From: Shewanella sp. SR44-3
Lineage (GTDB): Bacteria > Pseudomonadota > Gammaproteobacteria > Enterobacterales > Shewanellaceae
Assembly: GCF_014163735.1 (NCBI RefSeq)
Contig: NZ_JACJDV010000002.1
Location: forward strand, 124,001-188,000
Direction: 5' to 3'
DNA: 64,000 nt
Part shown: positions 27,971 to 36,717 of the stretch, piece by piece
Numbering within the stretch: position 1 is the first letter of the stretch
Layout of the letters: each line of letters starts with the position of its first letter
Notes under the pieces: model-generated
The model's database searches: none
Told to the model about the DNA's origin: nothing
What the model saw: only the letters and a program-made list of their open reading frames with translations
Program-made: the position numbers and the translations under genes

Positions 27971-28609
27971 ATGGGTGAATTAGTAAAAATGTCAGACCAA
28001 TTTGGTGGTCTACCAATGGATCAGTTGATCGGTGGGCCGTTAGCGGCCGCCTGTGACGCTCAGATCTCTCTGGCTAAAGCCACCTCTGACTTTATTGAAT
28101 CAGTAGGATTTGTTACTGATCCCACCAGTAAGCTGCAAAAAGTGCGCTATGTGGACTTTAAGTACGATAAGTACGAAGAAGATCCCCAAGCCGATGGCAG
28201 CATAAAACGGGTAAAGCGTGAATACAGCATCAATGTGCCTTTTATTGCCATTGTTTCTGTGCCAACGCTGCAGGTCACTGAAGTGGATGTAAATTTCATG
28301 ATGGAAGTGAAATCTTCCTTCAGTGAACAAACCAAGGACTCAAGACAAGCTTCCTTTGAAGCTGAAGTCTCAGGCTCTATTGGTCCCTTCAGTATCAAGG
28401 TCAAAGCCCAAGGCTCTATTGCGTCGAGTAAAGAGAGTCAGCGTAGCTCTGATAACTCGGCAAAATACGATGTCTCGGTTAAGGCACGCCAGCTGGGCAC
28501 GCCTGAAGGCCTGTCTAAAGTGATGGATATTCTGCATCAGTCTATCCTGCCAGTACCTACGGGTACCCAAGATGACACAGTAACACAGCCTCAAAGCCGT
28601 ACCGCTTAG
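27971..28609 (+). CDS. DUF2589 family protein, type 2
   Basis: 212 residues. A clear DUF2589 member: LIGGPLAAACDAQISLAKATSDFI, VRYVDFKYDKYEEDP, VPFIAIVSVPTLQVTEVDVNFMMEVKSS, GSIGPFSIKVKAQGSIAS and SSDNSAKYDVSVKARQLGTPEGL. The N-terminal helix followed by long amphipathic strands suggests a structural, possibly self-assembling protein; this is inference. No signal peptide or membrane segment. It and the shorter type 1 protein are not close paralogues but share the domain, so a hetero-assembly is possible. Confidence 0.8.
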   Translation: MGELVKMSDQFGGLPMDQLIGGPLAAACDAQISLAKATSDFIESVGFVTDPTSKLQKVRYVDFKYDKYEEDPQADGSIKRVKREYSINVPFIAIVSVPTLQVTEVDVNFMMEVKSSFSEQTKDSRQASFEAEVSGSIGPFSIKVKAQGSIASSKESQRSSDNSAKYDVSVKARQLGTPEGLSKVMDILHQSILPVPTGTQDDTVTQPQSRTA

Positions 28610-28691
28610 CCCTAAAAGCGAGCCGTACAACCAAGCAGTAAAGTCAAGATAGTGCTGGCTCTCAAAGGGGCCAGCTTTCAAGGAGAGCCTG

Positions 28692-29048
28692 ATGTTTAAT
28701 ACCCCAAGCCAAAGCGTTAATACCTTTGATATCACAGATGTGGGTTATATAGAGCGGGTTGTCGTCGGCACGACAGATCCTGGGCAAATCCCCACAGAAG
28801 AGGAGACTCAAGCCAAGCTTGCCATTATTAATCGCTGCTTAACTGAGTTCCCTAAAGGCAGGATCATCGGCGTCGAACGCAGCTTTTCAGTGGTCCGCAT
28901 CGGTGAGCATCAAGTGGTGCTAGAGGCTGTGGTTTATCACATCGGCTTTAAAAAACCACCCATGTGGCTGGAGGAAAGTAAGCGAGCTAAACCTAACTTC
29001 CAAATCGACCCTAAAAAGGTTGAGCAAATCGTGGGTCAATATGAATAA
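28692..29048 (+). CDS. Small protein of DUF2589 locus, function unknown (118 aa)
   Basis: 118 residues with AGGAG six bases before ATG 28692. No family recognised. It begins with a polar segment, then ITDVGYIERVVVGTTDPG, a helix (EEETQAKLAIINRCLTEF), and strands IIGVERSFSVVRIGEHQVVLEAVVYHIGF, which suggest a mixed alpha/beta or barrel fold. Cytoplasmic by appearance. It lies 82 bp after the second DUF2589 gene and 28 bp before the next small gene, so the three are likely cotranscribed. A CTGGC/GCCAG stem-loop lies at 28654-28675, between it and the DUF2589 gene. Confidence 0.65.
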   Translation: MFNTPSQSVNTFDITDVGYIERVVVGTTDPGQIPTEEETQAKLAIINRCLTEFPKGRIIGVERSFSVVRIGEHQVVLEAVVYHIGFKKPPMWLEESKRAKPNFQIDPKKVEQIVGQYE

Positions 29049-29076
29049 GTTCCTCAATGGAACAAGGAGAAATACC

Positions 29077-29412
29077 ATGCCTTACGAAACAGATTTTTAT
29101 GTTAAGAGCAACATCATAGGTTACACAGGGGATTTGAATAACAATCCCACAGTGTACTTTAAAAACGGTAATAAATTTGGTCGTATTACTCAAGATCATG
29201 GTCATCAAGACAATATAGGCCGTAATAAAGTCAGGGAATATGCAGACTATGACATTAGCAATGTTGAAGGCCGAGCTCGAGAGTACTATAACGGCGATTA
29301 TCAACATACAAGTCGCCATGCTTTTGTTCCGCTCAATGGCAACCAAAATACCCTCAATACCTTGGCCCAAGCCATTAATGCTTTCCCTAATGCCAAGCCT
29401 AAGTATCAATAA
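29077..29412 (+). CDS. Small protein of DUF2589 locus, function unknown (111 aa)
   Basis: 111 residues starting MPYETDFYVKSN, with AAGGAG eight bases before ATG 29077. Rich in Asn, Asp, Tyr and Gly (TGDLNNNPTVYFKNGNKFGR, EYADYDISNVEGRAREYYNGDYQ), which suggests a repetitive beta structure. No signal peptide and no recognised family. Last gene before an intrinsic terminator (29428-29463), so it closes the DUF2589 group. Confidence 0.65.
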   Translation: MPYETDFYVKSNIIGYTGDLNNNPTVYFKNGNKFGRITQDHGHQDNIGRNKVREYADYDISNVEGRAREYYNGDYQHTSRHAFVPLNGNQNTLNTLAQAINAFPNAKPKYQ

Positions 29413-29427
29413 AGGTTAACTTTGCCT

Positions 29428-29463
29428 ATCCCCTAAAGTGCCCATCTCTTTAGGGGATTTTTT
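29428..29463 (+). terminator. Intrinsic terminator closing the DUF2589 group
   Basis: ATCCCCTAAAG and CTTTAGGGGAT form a perfect 11-bp stem with a 9-base loop, then TTTTT. The next gene starts only 41 bp later, so its expression depends on read-through or on a promoter inside this stretch. Confidence 0.9.
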
Positions 29464-29503
29464 CAACGTGCCATGTCAAAAATTTTTTACAGGAGGTTCG
29501 CAG

Positions 29504-30649
29504 ATGATGCACATAAAAACGTCAAGTTTCTGGCTGGCTTCTACGCTCATTTCAATTCTACTATCACTTTGGCTGGTTCAGCTGTGGAGCGAGATGAATC
29601 ACTATGAAGTAAATCCCCAGCAACTGACAAATACCAGCGATGTAACTGACTATTTACGCGCCAATGAGCCGACTTTAAGCCCTCTTAATCATCCTCCAAC
29701 CCAAGTGCACACTGGAGTTTTTATTCAATCACTGCAATTTATCAATTCAAGTGATGTCAATATTAACGGTTATTTGTGGCAGCGCTTTGACGCTGGAGAA
29801 TTAGATGCACTCCATCGCGCAGGGCTGCATGAAGGGATTATTTTTCCCGAAGAAGTCAATTCAGGCAGTGACAATCAACCGGTGGAAATCTATCGTCTTA
29901 AAGAAGGCGAAAGTGACATTATCGGTTGGTATTTTGATACCACAGTGCGCCAACCCTTCGATTACGACAACTATCCTTTTGATCATAAGACCGTGTGGCT
30001 GCGCCTCTGGCCGAAGGATTTTTATGCCCATGTAATATTAGTGCCAGATTTTGACGCTTATGATGCGACTGGGGTGGAGGATATTTTCGGCATAGAGGAG
30101 CAAATTGTGCTGGGCACGTGGGAGCGTGAAAACACCTATTTTGATTATCATCATTCCAATTACACCACTGATTTTGGCATGGCACACTTTGTCGGGAAAC
30201 AAGGTTTCCCTGAATTACAGTACAATATTGTTATCAAGAGAAAGTTTGAAAATGCGTTTATTGTCAATCTATTACCACTTTTTCTAGTGGCATCACTTTT
30301 GTTTGCGGCCTTGCTTACCGTCAGCCACAAAAAGCAGCACAGTCAGCGTTTAGGCTTTAATGCCACCGGCTTTATTAATACCAGCTCGGCACTGTTTTTT
30401 GTGGTGATGTTGGCACACATCCAGCTGCGAGAAAAATTTGAAGCCACCAGCATAGTCTATATGGAGTACTTCTATATTTTGATGTACTGCGTGTTAATCA
30501 TAACCACAGCGAACGTGTACTTATTTTCAATAAAAATCAAACTATTAAGCCCTATCATAGATTACAGAGATAACTTGCTACCGAAAGTGATTTTCTGGCC
30601 ATCCATACTGGCGGCCATGGTGGCGATTAGCCTCTGGGCCAATATATAA
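29504..30649 (+). CDS. Pentameric ligand-gated ion channel-like membrane protein
   Basis: About 381 residues. N-terminal membrane segment or signal (SSFWLASTLISILLSLWLV), then about 225 extracytoplasmic residues, and four membrane helices at about 250-272, 288-306, 317-342 and 362-381. The segment VRQPFDYDNYPFDHKTVWLRL resembles the Cys-loop-region PFD motif, and RKFENAFIVNLLPLFLVASLL resembles the pre-M1/M1 region with its conserved proline. No disulfide Cys-loop is visible, as in prokaryotic channels such as GLIC. Start at ATG 29504: AGGAGG is seven bases upstream; an earlier GTG at 29438 lies in the terminator. The channel assignment is by motif and topology only. Confidence 0.65.
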   Translation: MMHIKTSSFWLASTLISILLSLWLVQLWSEMNHYEVNPQQLTNTSDVTDYLRANEPTLSPLNHPPTQVHTGVFIQSLQFINSSDVNINGYLWQRFDAGELDALHRAGLHEGIIFPEEVNSGSDNQPVEIYRLKEGESDIIGWYFDTTVRQPFDYDNYPFDHKTVWLRLWPKDFYAHVILVPDFDAYDATGVEDIFGIEEQIVLGTWERENTYFDYHHSNYTTDFGMAHFVGKQGFPELQYNIVIKRKFENAFIVNLLPLFLVASLLFAALLTVSHKKQHSQRLGFNATGFINTSSALFFVVMLAHIQLREKFEATSIVYMEYFYILMYCVLIITTANVYLFSIKIKLLSPIIDYRDNLLPKVIFWPSILAAMVAISLWANI

Positions 30650-30686
30650 ACCTCCTCCCAACAAACAACAACGTTAAGGGCAAATG

Positions 30687-31211
30687 CTAACGTCCAAGCC
30701 CTTGCTGCATGGCTTCTAAGTCCTGCAGTAATTGCTCCGCTTCAGAGTGTAAACCCAAATAACAAAGTATTGCGCTGATGCACTCTGCGGTGCACAGGCC
30801 ATAATCTTTTTGATTACGCCGCAGCCGATAAACAGAAGGCTTAGTCTGTTCAATTAACATTTTGGTTAACTGATGCAAATACGGGCTTTGGTTATACATC
30901 TTCTGCGCTTCTTGCCAGGTAGCATCGAGTAACACAAGTCCTTTCACTGACCTATTTAATGGCATTTTCAATGACCCAATACTGCAACTTTGCAGCACCT
31001 CACAAGCTGCGACAGTCTCACTCCCGGGATAAAGAAGCGCCCATGATTCAGTGGCAAGCTGGGCGAGCAATTGCGCACAAGGCTGTTTTCGTTGCCAAAC
31101 CACAGTGCAAACTTGCATATCGGTGGTATTTTCCAGCACAGCATGCACCAACTTGCCTGTATTGCTCGGACGTTCAAGCTCCCGGCTATGGGTCAATAAG
31201 ACTAACTTCAT
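30687..31211 (-). CDS. DTW domain protein, tRNA-uridine aminocarboxypropyltransferase family
   Basis: 174 residues. DTW/TDD-family motifs: LLYPGSE, LVLLDATWQEAQKMY (the DxTW box as DATW), SPYLHQL and a C-terminal LCTAECISAIL. Family members (E. coli TapT/YfiP) add the 3-amino-3-carboxypropyl group of SAM to uridine 47 of tRNA. This copy is shorter than TapT and lacks the N-terminal cysteine cluster. It is convergent with the channel-like gene. Confidence 0.8.
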   Translation of the reverse strand: MKLVLLTHSRELERPSNTGKLVHAVLENTTDMQVCTVVWQRKQPCAQLLAQLATESWALLYPGSETVAACEVLQSCSIGSLKMPLNRSVKGLVLLDATWQEAQKMYNQSPYLHQLTKMLIEQTKPSVYRLRRNQKDYGLCTAECISAILCYLGLHSEAEQLLQDLEAMQQGLGR

Positions 31212-31257
31212 AGGAATTCATTCTTCGAAAGGAGGTAAATAATGATTTTAAAAGATG

Positions 31258-31731
31258 TTATAAGTTATGCAGTGACTCCGTCACTAGCTCCATAGGAATA
31301 TCTATAATCCCCTGGGTTTCACGAATAGCCCCCAGTGGTAAAAACCCCAGTTTAAGGTAAACCCCTTGGGCATTTAACGCGCTATTGACAGTAAAACGGC
31401 CTGTATTACCCTTCGCCAAACATTCATTTTTGGCATGGCACCAGAGTGCGGTGCCAATGCCTTGACCTTGATGGGTTTTCGCCACAAACAGATGATATAA
31501 ATGGCTGTCATCTCGCATGCCAATTACGCCCACCAACAAGTCACCATCTTCCATTAAATGGTAACAAAATGGTCCAGCAAGATAACCTTCTATGGCTTCT
31601 TGACTCATAGACTCAAGTAATTTTTTCCCTCCAGACTCACTGCAGCTTGGTAAAATATCTTGTTTAGCGAGTACGCTGATCAGCGCACTTATGTGACTGG
31701 CATCGGTCAACTGCGCCTCCCTTAACCTCAT
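31258..31731 (-). CDS. GNAT family N-acetyltransferase
   Basis: 157 residues. The acetyl-CoA loop is in LFVAKTHQGQGIGTALW, followed by the typical NSALNAQGVYLKLGF end. GGAG lies before the ATG. It follows the Kef gene by 12 bp on the same strand, so the two are probably cotranscribed. Substrate unknown. Confidence 0.85.
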   Translation of the reverse strand: MRLREAQLTDASHISALISVLAKQDILPSCSESGGKKLLESMSQEAIEGYLAGPFCYHLMEDGDLLVGVIGMRDDSHLYHLFVAKTHQGQGIGTALWCHAKNECLAKGNTGRFTVNSALNAQGVYLKLGFLPLGAIRETQGIIDIPMELVTESLHNL

Positions 31732-31743
31732 TAATCGTTCTCC

Positions 31744-33696
31744 TTATCCTTGCAGTAGATATTCTTCTGCTTTTTCAATTTGATGAGTCTTACCCACCAG
31801 CAACAAAATGTCGTTTTTGCGCAGTTGCCAATCCTCGGGGGGATTATCAAACTCAGCGCCACTGCGGCGAATCGCCCTAAGCTCCACCCCCAAAGTCTCC
31901 CAAGGGATATCTACCAACATTTTTCCAACCGCACTGGCGCTAGTGGTTAAGGTCACCGCATGGAGTAAATCTAAAGTGAAATCCGTTTCTGCACCAGAGA
32001 AAAATCCATGCAGATATTGATAATGATTGCGCCGCTCTGATTCTAAGCGTTTTAAAATCCGCGCTAAGGGCACTCCACATTGATACAATACTTGGGAAAC
32101 CAGCATTAAGCTGCCTTCTAAAGTTTCAGGAATGACCTGAGTCGCTCCCGCCTCTTTAAGCTCAGTCAACTCGCTGTCATCTCGAGTGCGCACTAAAATT
32201 TTTGCATCCGGCGCTAACTTACGGCACAAAGCCAAACACTCTTCCGATTGTCTGGGCTCGCAAAATGTCAGCACCACCATGTTAGCTTGGCGAATGCCTA
32301 TTTGCTTTAAAATTCCCAACTTACAAGCATCGCCAAAGTATACTGGCTCAGCTGCCGCCCGCGCCTCTGACACTCGGGTGGGATCTAAATCCAGCACCAT
32401 ATAGGGTACAGCCTCGGTTTTTAAAAAACGGGCAATGGTTTGCCCTACTCGGCCATAACCTAGGATAAGCACTAATTCTTGGCTGTCGCTGTGAGGCACG
32501 TTAGCTGGCGCTAACTCCTGATGCGATCCCTTATGATTGCCCTGCAATTTTTTGGCTATGGTTACACTGTTGCGCACCAACCATGGAGCAATGGACATGG
32601 ATAATACCGCCACCATCACCAAAATAGTGCTAATTTGATTTTCCAATAATTGATAATTGACCGCCAGAGCCAGCAGCACAAAGCTGAACTCCCCCACCTG
32701 AGCCAAGCTAATTGCTGTGCTCATGGCGACCTTAAAGGGTTCGCCAACCAGTTTTAGTAATCCATAAACCACTGCCGCTTTAGTGATAACCACGGCCAGT
32801 AAAATCAGAATAACCTGCCACCAGTACTGCATTACTAGGCCAAAATCCAGCAACATACCAATAGAAATAAAAAACAAGCCCATCAATAAATCGCGAAATG
32901 GGCGAATATCTGCCTCAAGTTGACGTCGGTATTGGCTCTCGCCTAATAGCATACCGGCAATAAATGCTCCTAGCGCCATGGACAAGCCTAGCCATTGGGT
33001 AAAGGCACCAGTAACCAAGGCCACGACTAAGGTCGATAACACAAACAGTTCATTTGAACGGGAGCGCGCCACTTCATCAAATATCCTTGGCAGCACCCAC
33101 TTACCAAAGGACATTAAACCAATAAAGGCTAAAATGCCCTTGAGCAGGCCCCAAGCAATATCGGCTGAGCCAATGGGCGCACCATCATTAGACAATAGTG
33201 GTAACACAATCAATAACGGTACCACTGCCAAATCTTGAAATAACAATACACTGACTGACAATTCCCCATGACGACGTCTAAGCCAGCCTTGCTCATTCAA
33301 TAATTTAAGTACGATAGCGGTTGAAGACAACGCAATCGCCGCACCAATCACCAAAGCCGAAACCCCATTTTGCCCCAATAATAATGCCGTAGCACCAGCA
33401 AGTACTGCAGTCACTATCATCTGCGCGCTACCTAAACCAAATACTGTACGGCGCATAGCCCACAGTCTAGGCACAGAGAACTCAAGCCCAAGGGTGAACA
33501 TCAATAACACCACCCCAAGTTCGGCAACCGATTGCATTTGCAACTGAGTGAACCAATGAAAACCACTGGGGCCACTAAGTACCCCTGTCAGCAGGTAAGC
33601 CAAGATAGGCGGCAAGCCTATGCGTCTTAACATAGCAATAGCCACAATGGCGATAACCAACATAGATAAGATCTGAATAAAGATGCTGTGGTCCAT
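31744..33696 (-). CDS. Monovalent cation:proton antiporter-2 (Kef-type K+ efflux)
   Basis: 650 residues in three parts: an Na+/H+-exchanger domain of about 12 membrane helices (residues 1-380), a RCK/TrkA-N domain (about 408-530, Rossmann loop LILGYGRVGQTIARFL), and a TrkA-C domain at the C-terminus (VELRAIRRSGAE...LRKNDILLLVG). The layout is that of KefB/KefC/YbaL. It would exchange K+ for H+ under control of a nucleotide or glutathione adduct; the exact subtype is not settled. No KefF/KefG ancillary gene is adjacent. Confidence 0.92.
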   Translation of the reverse strand: MDHSIFIQILSMLVIAIVAIAMLRRIGLPPILAYLLTGVLSGPSGFHWFTQLQMQSVAELGVVLLMFTLGLEFSVPRLWAMRRTVFGLGSAQMIVTAVLAGATALLLGQNGVSALVIGAAIALSSTAIVLKLLNEQGWLRRRHGELSVSVLLFQDLAVVPLLIVLPLLSNDGAPIGSADIAWGLLKGILAFIGLMSFGKWVLPRIFDEVARSRSNELFVLSTLVVALVTGAFTQWLGLSMALGAFIAGMLLGESQYRRQLEADIRPFRDLLMGLFFISIGMLLDFGLVMQYWWQVILILLAVVITKAAVVYGLLKLVGEPFKVAMSTAISLAQVGEFSFVLLALAVNYQLLENQISTILVMVAVLSMSIAPWLVRNSVTIAKKLQGNHKGSHQELAPANVPHSDSQELVLILGYGRVGQTIARFLKTEAVPYMVLDLDPTRVSEARAAAEPVYFGDACKLGILKQIGIRQANMVVLTFCEPRQSEECLALCRKLAPDAKILVRTRDDSELTELKEAGATQVIPETLEGSLMLVSQVLYQCGVPLARILKRLESERRNHYQYLHGFFSGAETDFTLDLLHAVTLTTSASAVGKMLVDIPWETLGVELRAIRRSGAEFDNPPEDWQLRKNDILLLVGKTHQIEKAEEYLLQG

Positions 33697-33944
33697 GTAG
33701 TCACACTCTCCTTGTCAATTAAATGACGATTTCTAGATTAGGGAAATCACCTCTGGGTACCACTAGTTTTAACAGAGACGTTATAAAGATAGCAACCATA
33801 TAAAAAACAACAAAAAAACATTTTAGGCACAGTAATTGCTTAATGATTAATGTCGGCTGGCTTAGTAGCGAAAATAAAGCGTCATTAACGCCTAATCAAT
33901 CGAGCCAGACCACGTATTTAGATGTATCTTGTTGGAGTATCACT

Positions 33945-34829
33945 ATGGATTTTGCCTTAGCAACACAACTGTATCCTGAAGAGTACTGGTATCAGTCAGA
34001 CTCTTACCTCAAGGATGAGCCAGAGTTTGATCTGATCCAAGTCATTCAGCAATTACATGCGAGTTTAGAGCCGAGGACAGTGTTTGCCTGTTTCGGCAAA
34101 TTAATCGGCCAACAATTGCCGATCCAAGGTGTGCAACTTTCAGTAGAGCAGAAAAAACTCAGCTGGGGGCGTCACCATGGTCTAAGCCTACAAAGAACCC
34201 TGTTACACAATGACACCAGCATGGTATTTCAATACCAATTGTCAGTGCCATTAACCCCCTTACAACTTGTGTTACTTGAAAAAGTAGAACCACTGTTTGC
34301 CTTGCCATTTATCAATGCGCTTAAATACCAAAAGATGGCCAACCAAGCCATGTTTGATGCATTAACTGGCTTAGGTAATCGTCATTATTACGGCCAATCT
34401 ATCCACAATGCCCTGGCACGTGCCCAACGTAAGCATGGCAATGTTTCTTTGGTAGTGCTGGATTTAGACAGGTTCAAAAATTTAAATGATGAGTTCGGCC
34501 ATAAGCTTGGCGACACCGTATTGATTGAGTTTGCCAATGTTATAAACAAGGCGATCCGTAATACAGATCAAGCTTTTAGAATTGGTGGTGACGAATTTGT
34601 TATCATAGTTCAAGGTGATGAAGACGCCGCTGGCATATTGTGTCAAAGGATCATGGAATTCCTACCAGCCAATCCAGTGCTTAATCAATTTAACGTGCAA
34701 ACCAGTATGGGTATTGCCGGCTATAAAAATGCTCAAAGCCCAGAGCAACTTTATGAGTTTGCTGACAAAGCCTTATACAGTGCTAAAGCCGATGGAAGAA
34801 ACGGTTTTAAAATCGACAAAGTTAGTTAA
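33945..34829 (+). CDS. GGDEF diguanylate cyclase
   Basis: About 294 residues: an N-terminal region of about 140 residues without a recognised sensor, then a GGDEF domain with DALTGLGNRHYY, VVLDLDRFKNLNDEFGH and the active site RIGGDEFVI, all intact; ADKALYSAKADGRNGF closes it. It should make cyclic di-GMP. No RxxD inhibitory site is seen five residues before GGDEF. Start at ATG 33945: GGAG is seven bases upstream; an earlier in-frame ATG at 33843 has no ribosome site. Confidence 0.9.
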   Translation: MDFALATQLYPEEYWYQSDSYLKDEPEFDLIQVIQQLHASLEPRTVFACFGKLIGQQLPIQGVQLSVEQKKLSWGRHHGLSLQRTLLHNDTSMVFQYQLSVPLTPLQLVLLEKVEPLFALPFINALKYQKMANQAMFDALTGLGNRHYYGQSIHNALARAQRKHGNVSLVVLDLDRFKNLNDEFGHKLGDTVLIEFANVINKAIRNTDQAFRIGGDEFVIIVQGDEDAAGILCQRIMEFLPANPVLNQFNVQTSMGIAGYKNAQSPEQLYEFADKALYSAKADGRNGFKIDKVS

Positions 34830-34862
34830 GCAACATTCACAGTGGAACAATACAGAGCATAG

Positions 34863-34887
34863 AGCCCGCACTAAAGCGGGCTTTATT
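34863..34887 (+). terminator. Intrinsic terminator after GGDEF gene
   Basis: AGCCCGC/GCGGGCT with a 6-base loop, followed by TTATT, 33 bp after the stop codon. Confidence 0.8.
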
Positions 34888-35020
34888 ATGTTGATGTTTT
34901 ATCCATTTGAGCTAGATGCCTACACTGCCACTTATTCCTTTTTGGTATTACATATACTTTTTGTTCATGACATTAATTTCCCAAGCCACTACTGCCAAAG
35001 TAAAGCTGCAATGAGATGAA

Positions 35021-35050
35021 ATATAAGTTTTTTTATAAAAAAACTTATAT
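35021..35050. repeat. 30-bp perfect palindrome
   Basis: ATATAAGTTTTTTTA is followed directly by its exact reverse complement with no loop base. All but two of the base pairs are A-T. Confidence 0.85.
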
Positions 35051-35424
35051 GCTAATTTACTCAGACTCAACCATTAACTTTGATTTTATTCAGTCAAAAT
35101 ACTGACTTTAGTTAAAAATACCTAGTCATTTAACTTAGTACATTTGAACTAATTGATAACTGCCACTCCCTACTTTTGGCTAGGGCTAGAAAAATAACTT
35201 GAATAAAAATGGTTACTGCCTCTAAAATCAAATTGCAATACAATTGCAACATTAAATTAACAATTAATTAACCTGAATTGTTCACTCTTGGTTATTCATA
35301 TTGGTTATTCGCGTCAATGCTAGCGCAATGCATACTCTGATAACCCATGGTTATACCAAGTCTATTAATGTTCTGGACTAACAAATTTGTTAGCTCATAT
35401 TCTTGAAAAACAGAGGCAACTTTC

Positions 35425-36540
35425 ATGATAAAAAAATCAACCCTACAACTTGTCGGACTCAGTGCTGCATTGCTTAGCACGAGCGTATTAGCAGACGGCG
35501 TGCGTGCAAGCCTCGCCATGGATCAACAAAGCTATGCTAGTCAACAAGATGTGTATGTCACGCTAACATTAACCAACGAAGAGCCAAAAGCCGTTAAACT
35601 ACTCAAATGGTATACTGCCGTTGATGGTGTGGAAGAGGCATTATTTAAGGTCAGTGTCGATGGCCAAGAACAGCCCTATTTAGGTGCACATTACAAGCGT
35701 CCAGCCCCCACAATAAAAGATTACATTAAGCTTAAATCTGGCGAGAGTGTGTCATACAAAATTGAATTATCATCCCTCTATGACATGTCACAAACAGGTA
35801 ACTATGACATCAGCTATGACGTCAGCAATATTAAACTATTAGGGCCTAATGCCAGCAATAGCAAAAATCCTCAGACAATGAATAGCTGGGCTATGGATGA
35901 TAAAGCGAGCCAAGATAAAGTCGCCACTAATAGCGTAAACTTCTATCTAGAAGGCCGTCAAAAAGTCTCGCCGACTCATCAAATTACAGCCGATGGCATT
36001 ATCAGTACTATGGCAAGTGCCGCAGGTGGTTCAGTGTCTTTCACTGGTCGTTGCAGTAATTCAGAGCAAAGCTCAATTCTATCCGGTTTAAATGCAGCAA
36101 GGAGCATGGCTTCTAATGCCAAATCTTACATGCAATTTAGCAGCCCAACGTCACGCTACAACACCTGGTTTGGTAGCTATAGCTCAAGCCGCTGGAGCAC
36201 GGTCGCTAATAACTTCAGTAACATAGACAGTGCATTAAATAATCAACCACTGACATTCGATTGTAGCTGCAATAAAAGCTACTTTGCCTACGTGTATCCA
36301 ACACAACCTTATAAAGTTTACCTGTGTAATGCCTTCTGGAGTGCACCAACAACGGGAACGGACTCTAAAGGCGGCACTATTGTTCATGAGTTAAGCCACT
36401 TCAACATAGTTGCCGGAACCGATGATATTGTTTATGGGCAAAGCGGTGCTAAATCCCTTGCCATCAGCAATCCATCTCAAGCAATAAAAAATGCTGACAG
36501 CCATGAATACTTCGCCGAGAACACACCTTTCCAGAACTAA
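35425..36540 (+). CDS. Secreted M35/aspzincin metallopeptidase
   Basis: 371 residues. Signal peptide at 1-24 (LVGLSAALLSTSVLA). Residues about 25-160 form a beta-rich N-terminal domain (YVTLTLTNEEPKAVKLLKWYTAVDGVEE). The catalytic domain at about 190-371 has zinc ligands in HELSH (residues 321-325) and the aspzincin signature GTDDIVYG near 331. It ends in SHEYFAENTP, typical of the deuterolysin family. Probably a secreted protease whose N-terminal domain acts as a propeptide or inhibitor, by analogy with AsaP1-type aspzincins. A GAGG ribosome site precedes the ATG. Confidence 0.88.
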   Translation: MIKKSTLQLVGLSAALLSTSVLADGVRASLAMDQQSYASQQDVYVTLTLTNEEPKAVKLLKWYTAVDGVEEALFKVSVDGQEQPYLGAHYKRPAPTIKDYIKLKSGESVSYKIELSSLYDMSQTGNYDISYDVSNIKLLGPNASNSKNPQTMNSWAMDDKASQDKVATNSVNFYLEGRQKVSPTHQITADGIISTMASAAGGSVSFTGRCSNSEQSSILSGLNAARSMASNAKSYMQFSSPTSRYNTWFGSYSSSRWSTVANNFSNIDSALNNQPLTFDCSCNKSYFAYVYPTQPYKVYLCNAFWSAPTTGTDSKGGTIVHELSHFNIVAGTDDIVYGQSGAKSLAISNPSQAIKNADSHEYFAENTPFQN

Positions 36541-36598
36541 CTGTCTAAGCTAATTTTCAAAAAATGGCTAACAGTTAGACTCAAGCGATAAAACGATG

Positions 36599-36624
36599 AA
36601 GGCGGCCTAGGTTCGCCTTTTTTA
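36599..36624 (+). terminator. Intrinsic terminator after M35 peptidase
   Basis: AAGGCG/CGCCTT with a 9-base loop and a run of T, about 60 bp after the stop codon. Confidence 0.75.
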
Positions 36625-36717
36625 TTCTCTATTGTTAGCGTATAAGTGAAAATCAAAGCTAAGTTTATTTAATGATGAAGAAATTCGAACAAGCGTTTAT
36701 TAAAAAGAGAACTCATA

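Larger units (their letters stand above)
34830..35424. other. AT-rich intergenic region GGDEF - M35 peptidase
   Basis: No gene supported. It holds the GGDEF terminator (34863-34887) and a 30-bp perfect palindrome (35021-35050). The rest is AT-rich and would contain the promoter of the peptidase gene. Confidence 0.5.

Noticed and set aside
29438..29503. GTG at 29438 as start of the channel-like gene
   Set aside because: It lies inside a strong terminator hairpin and has no ribosome site, while ATG 29504 has AGGAGG at seven bases.
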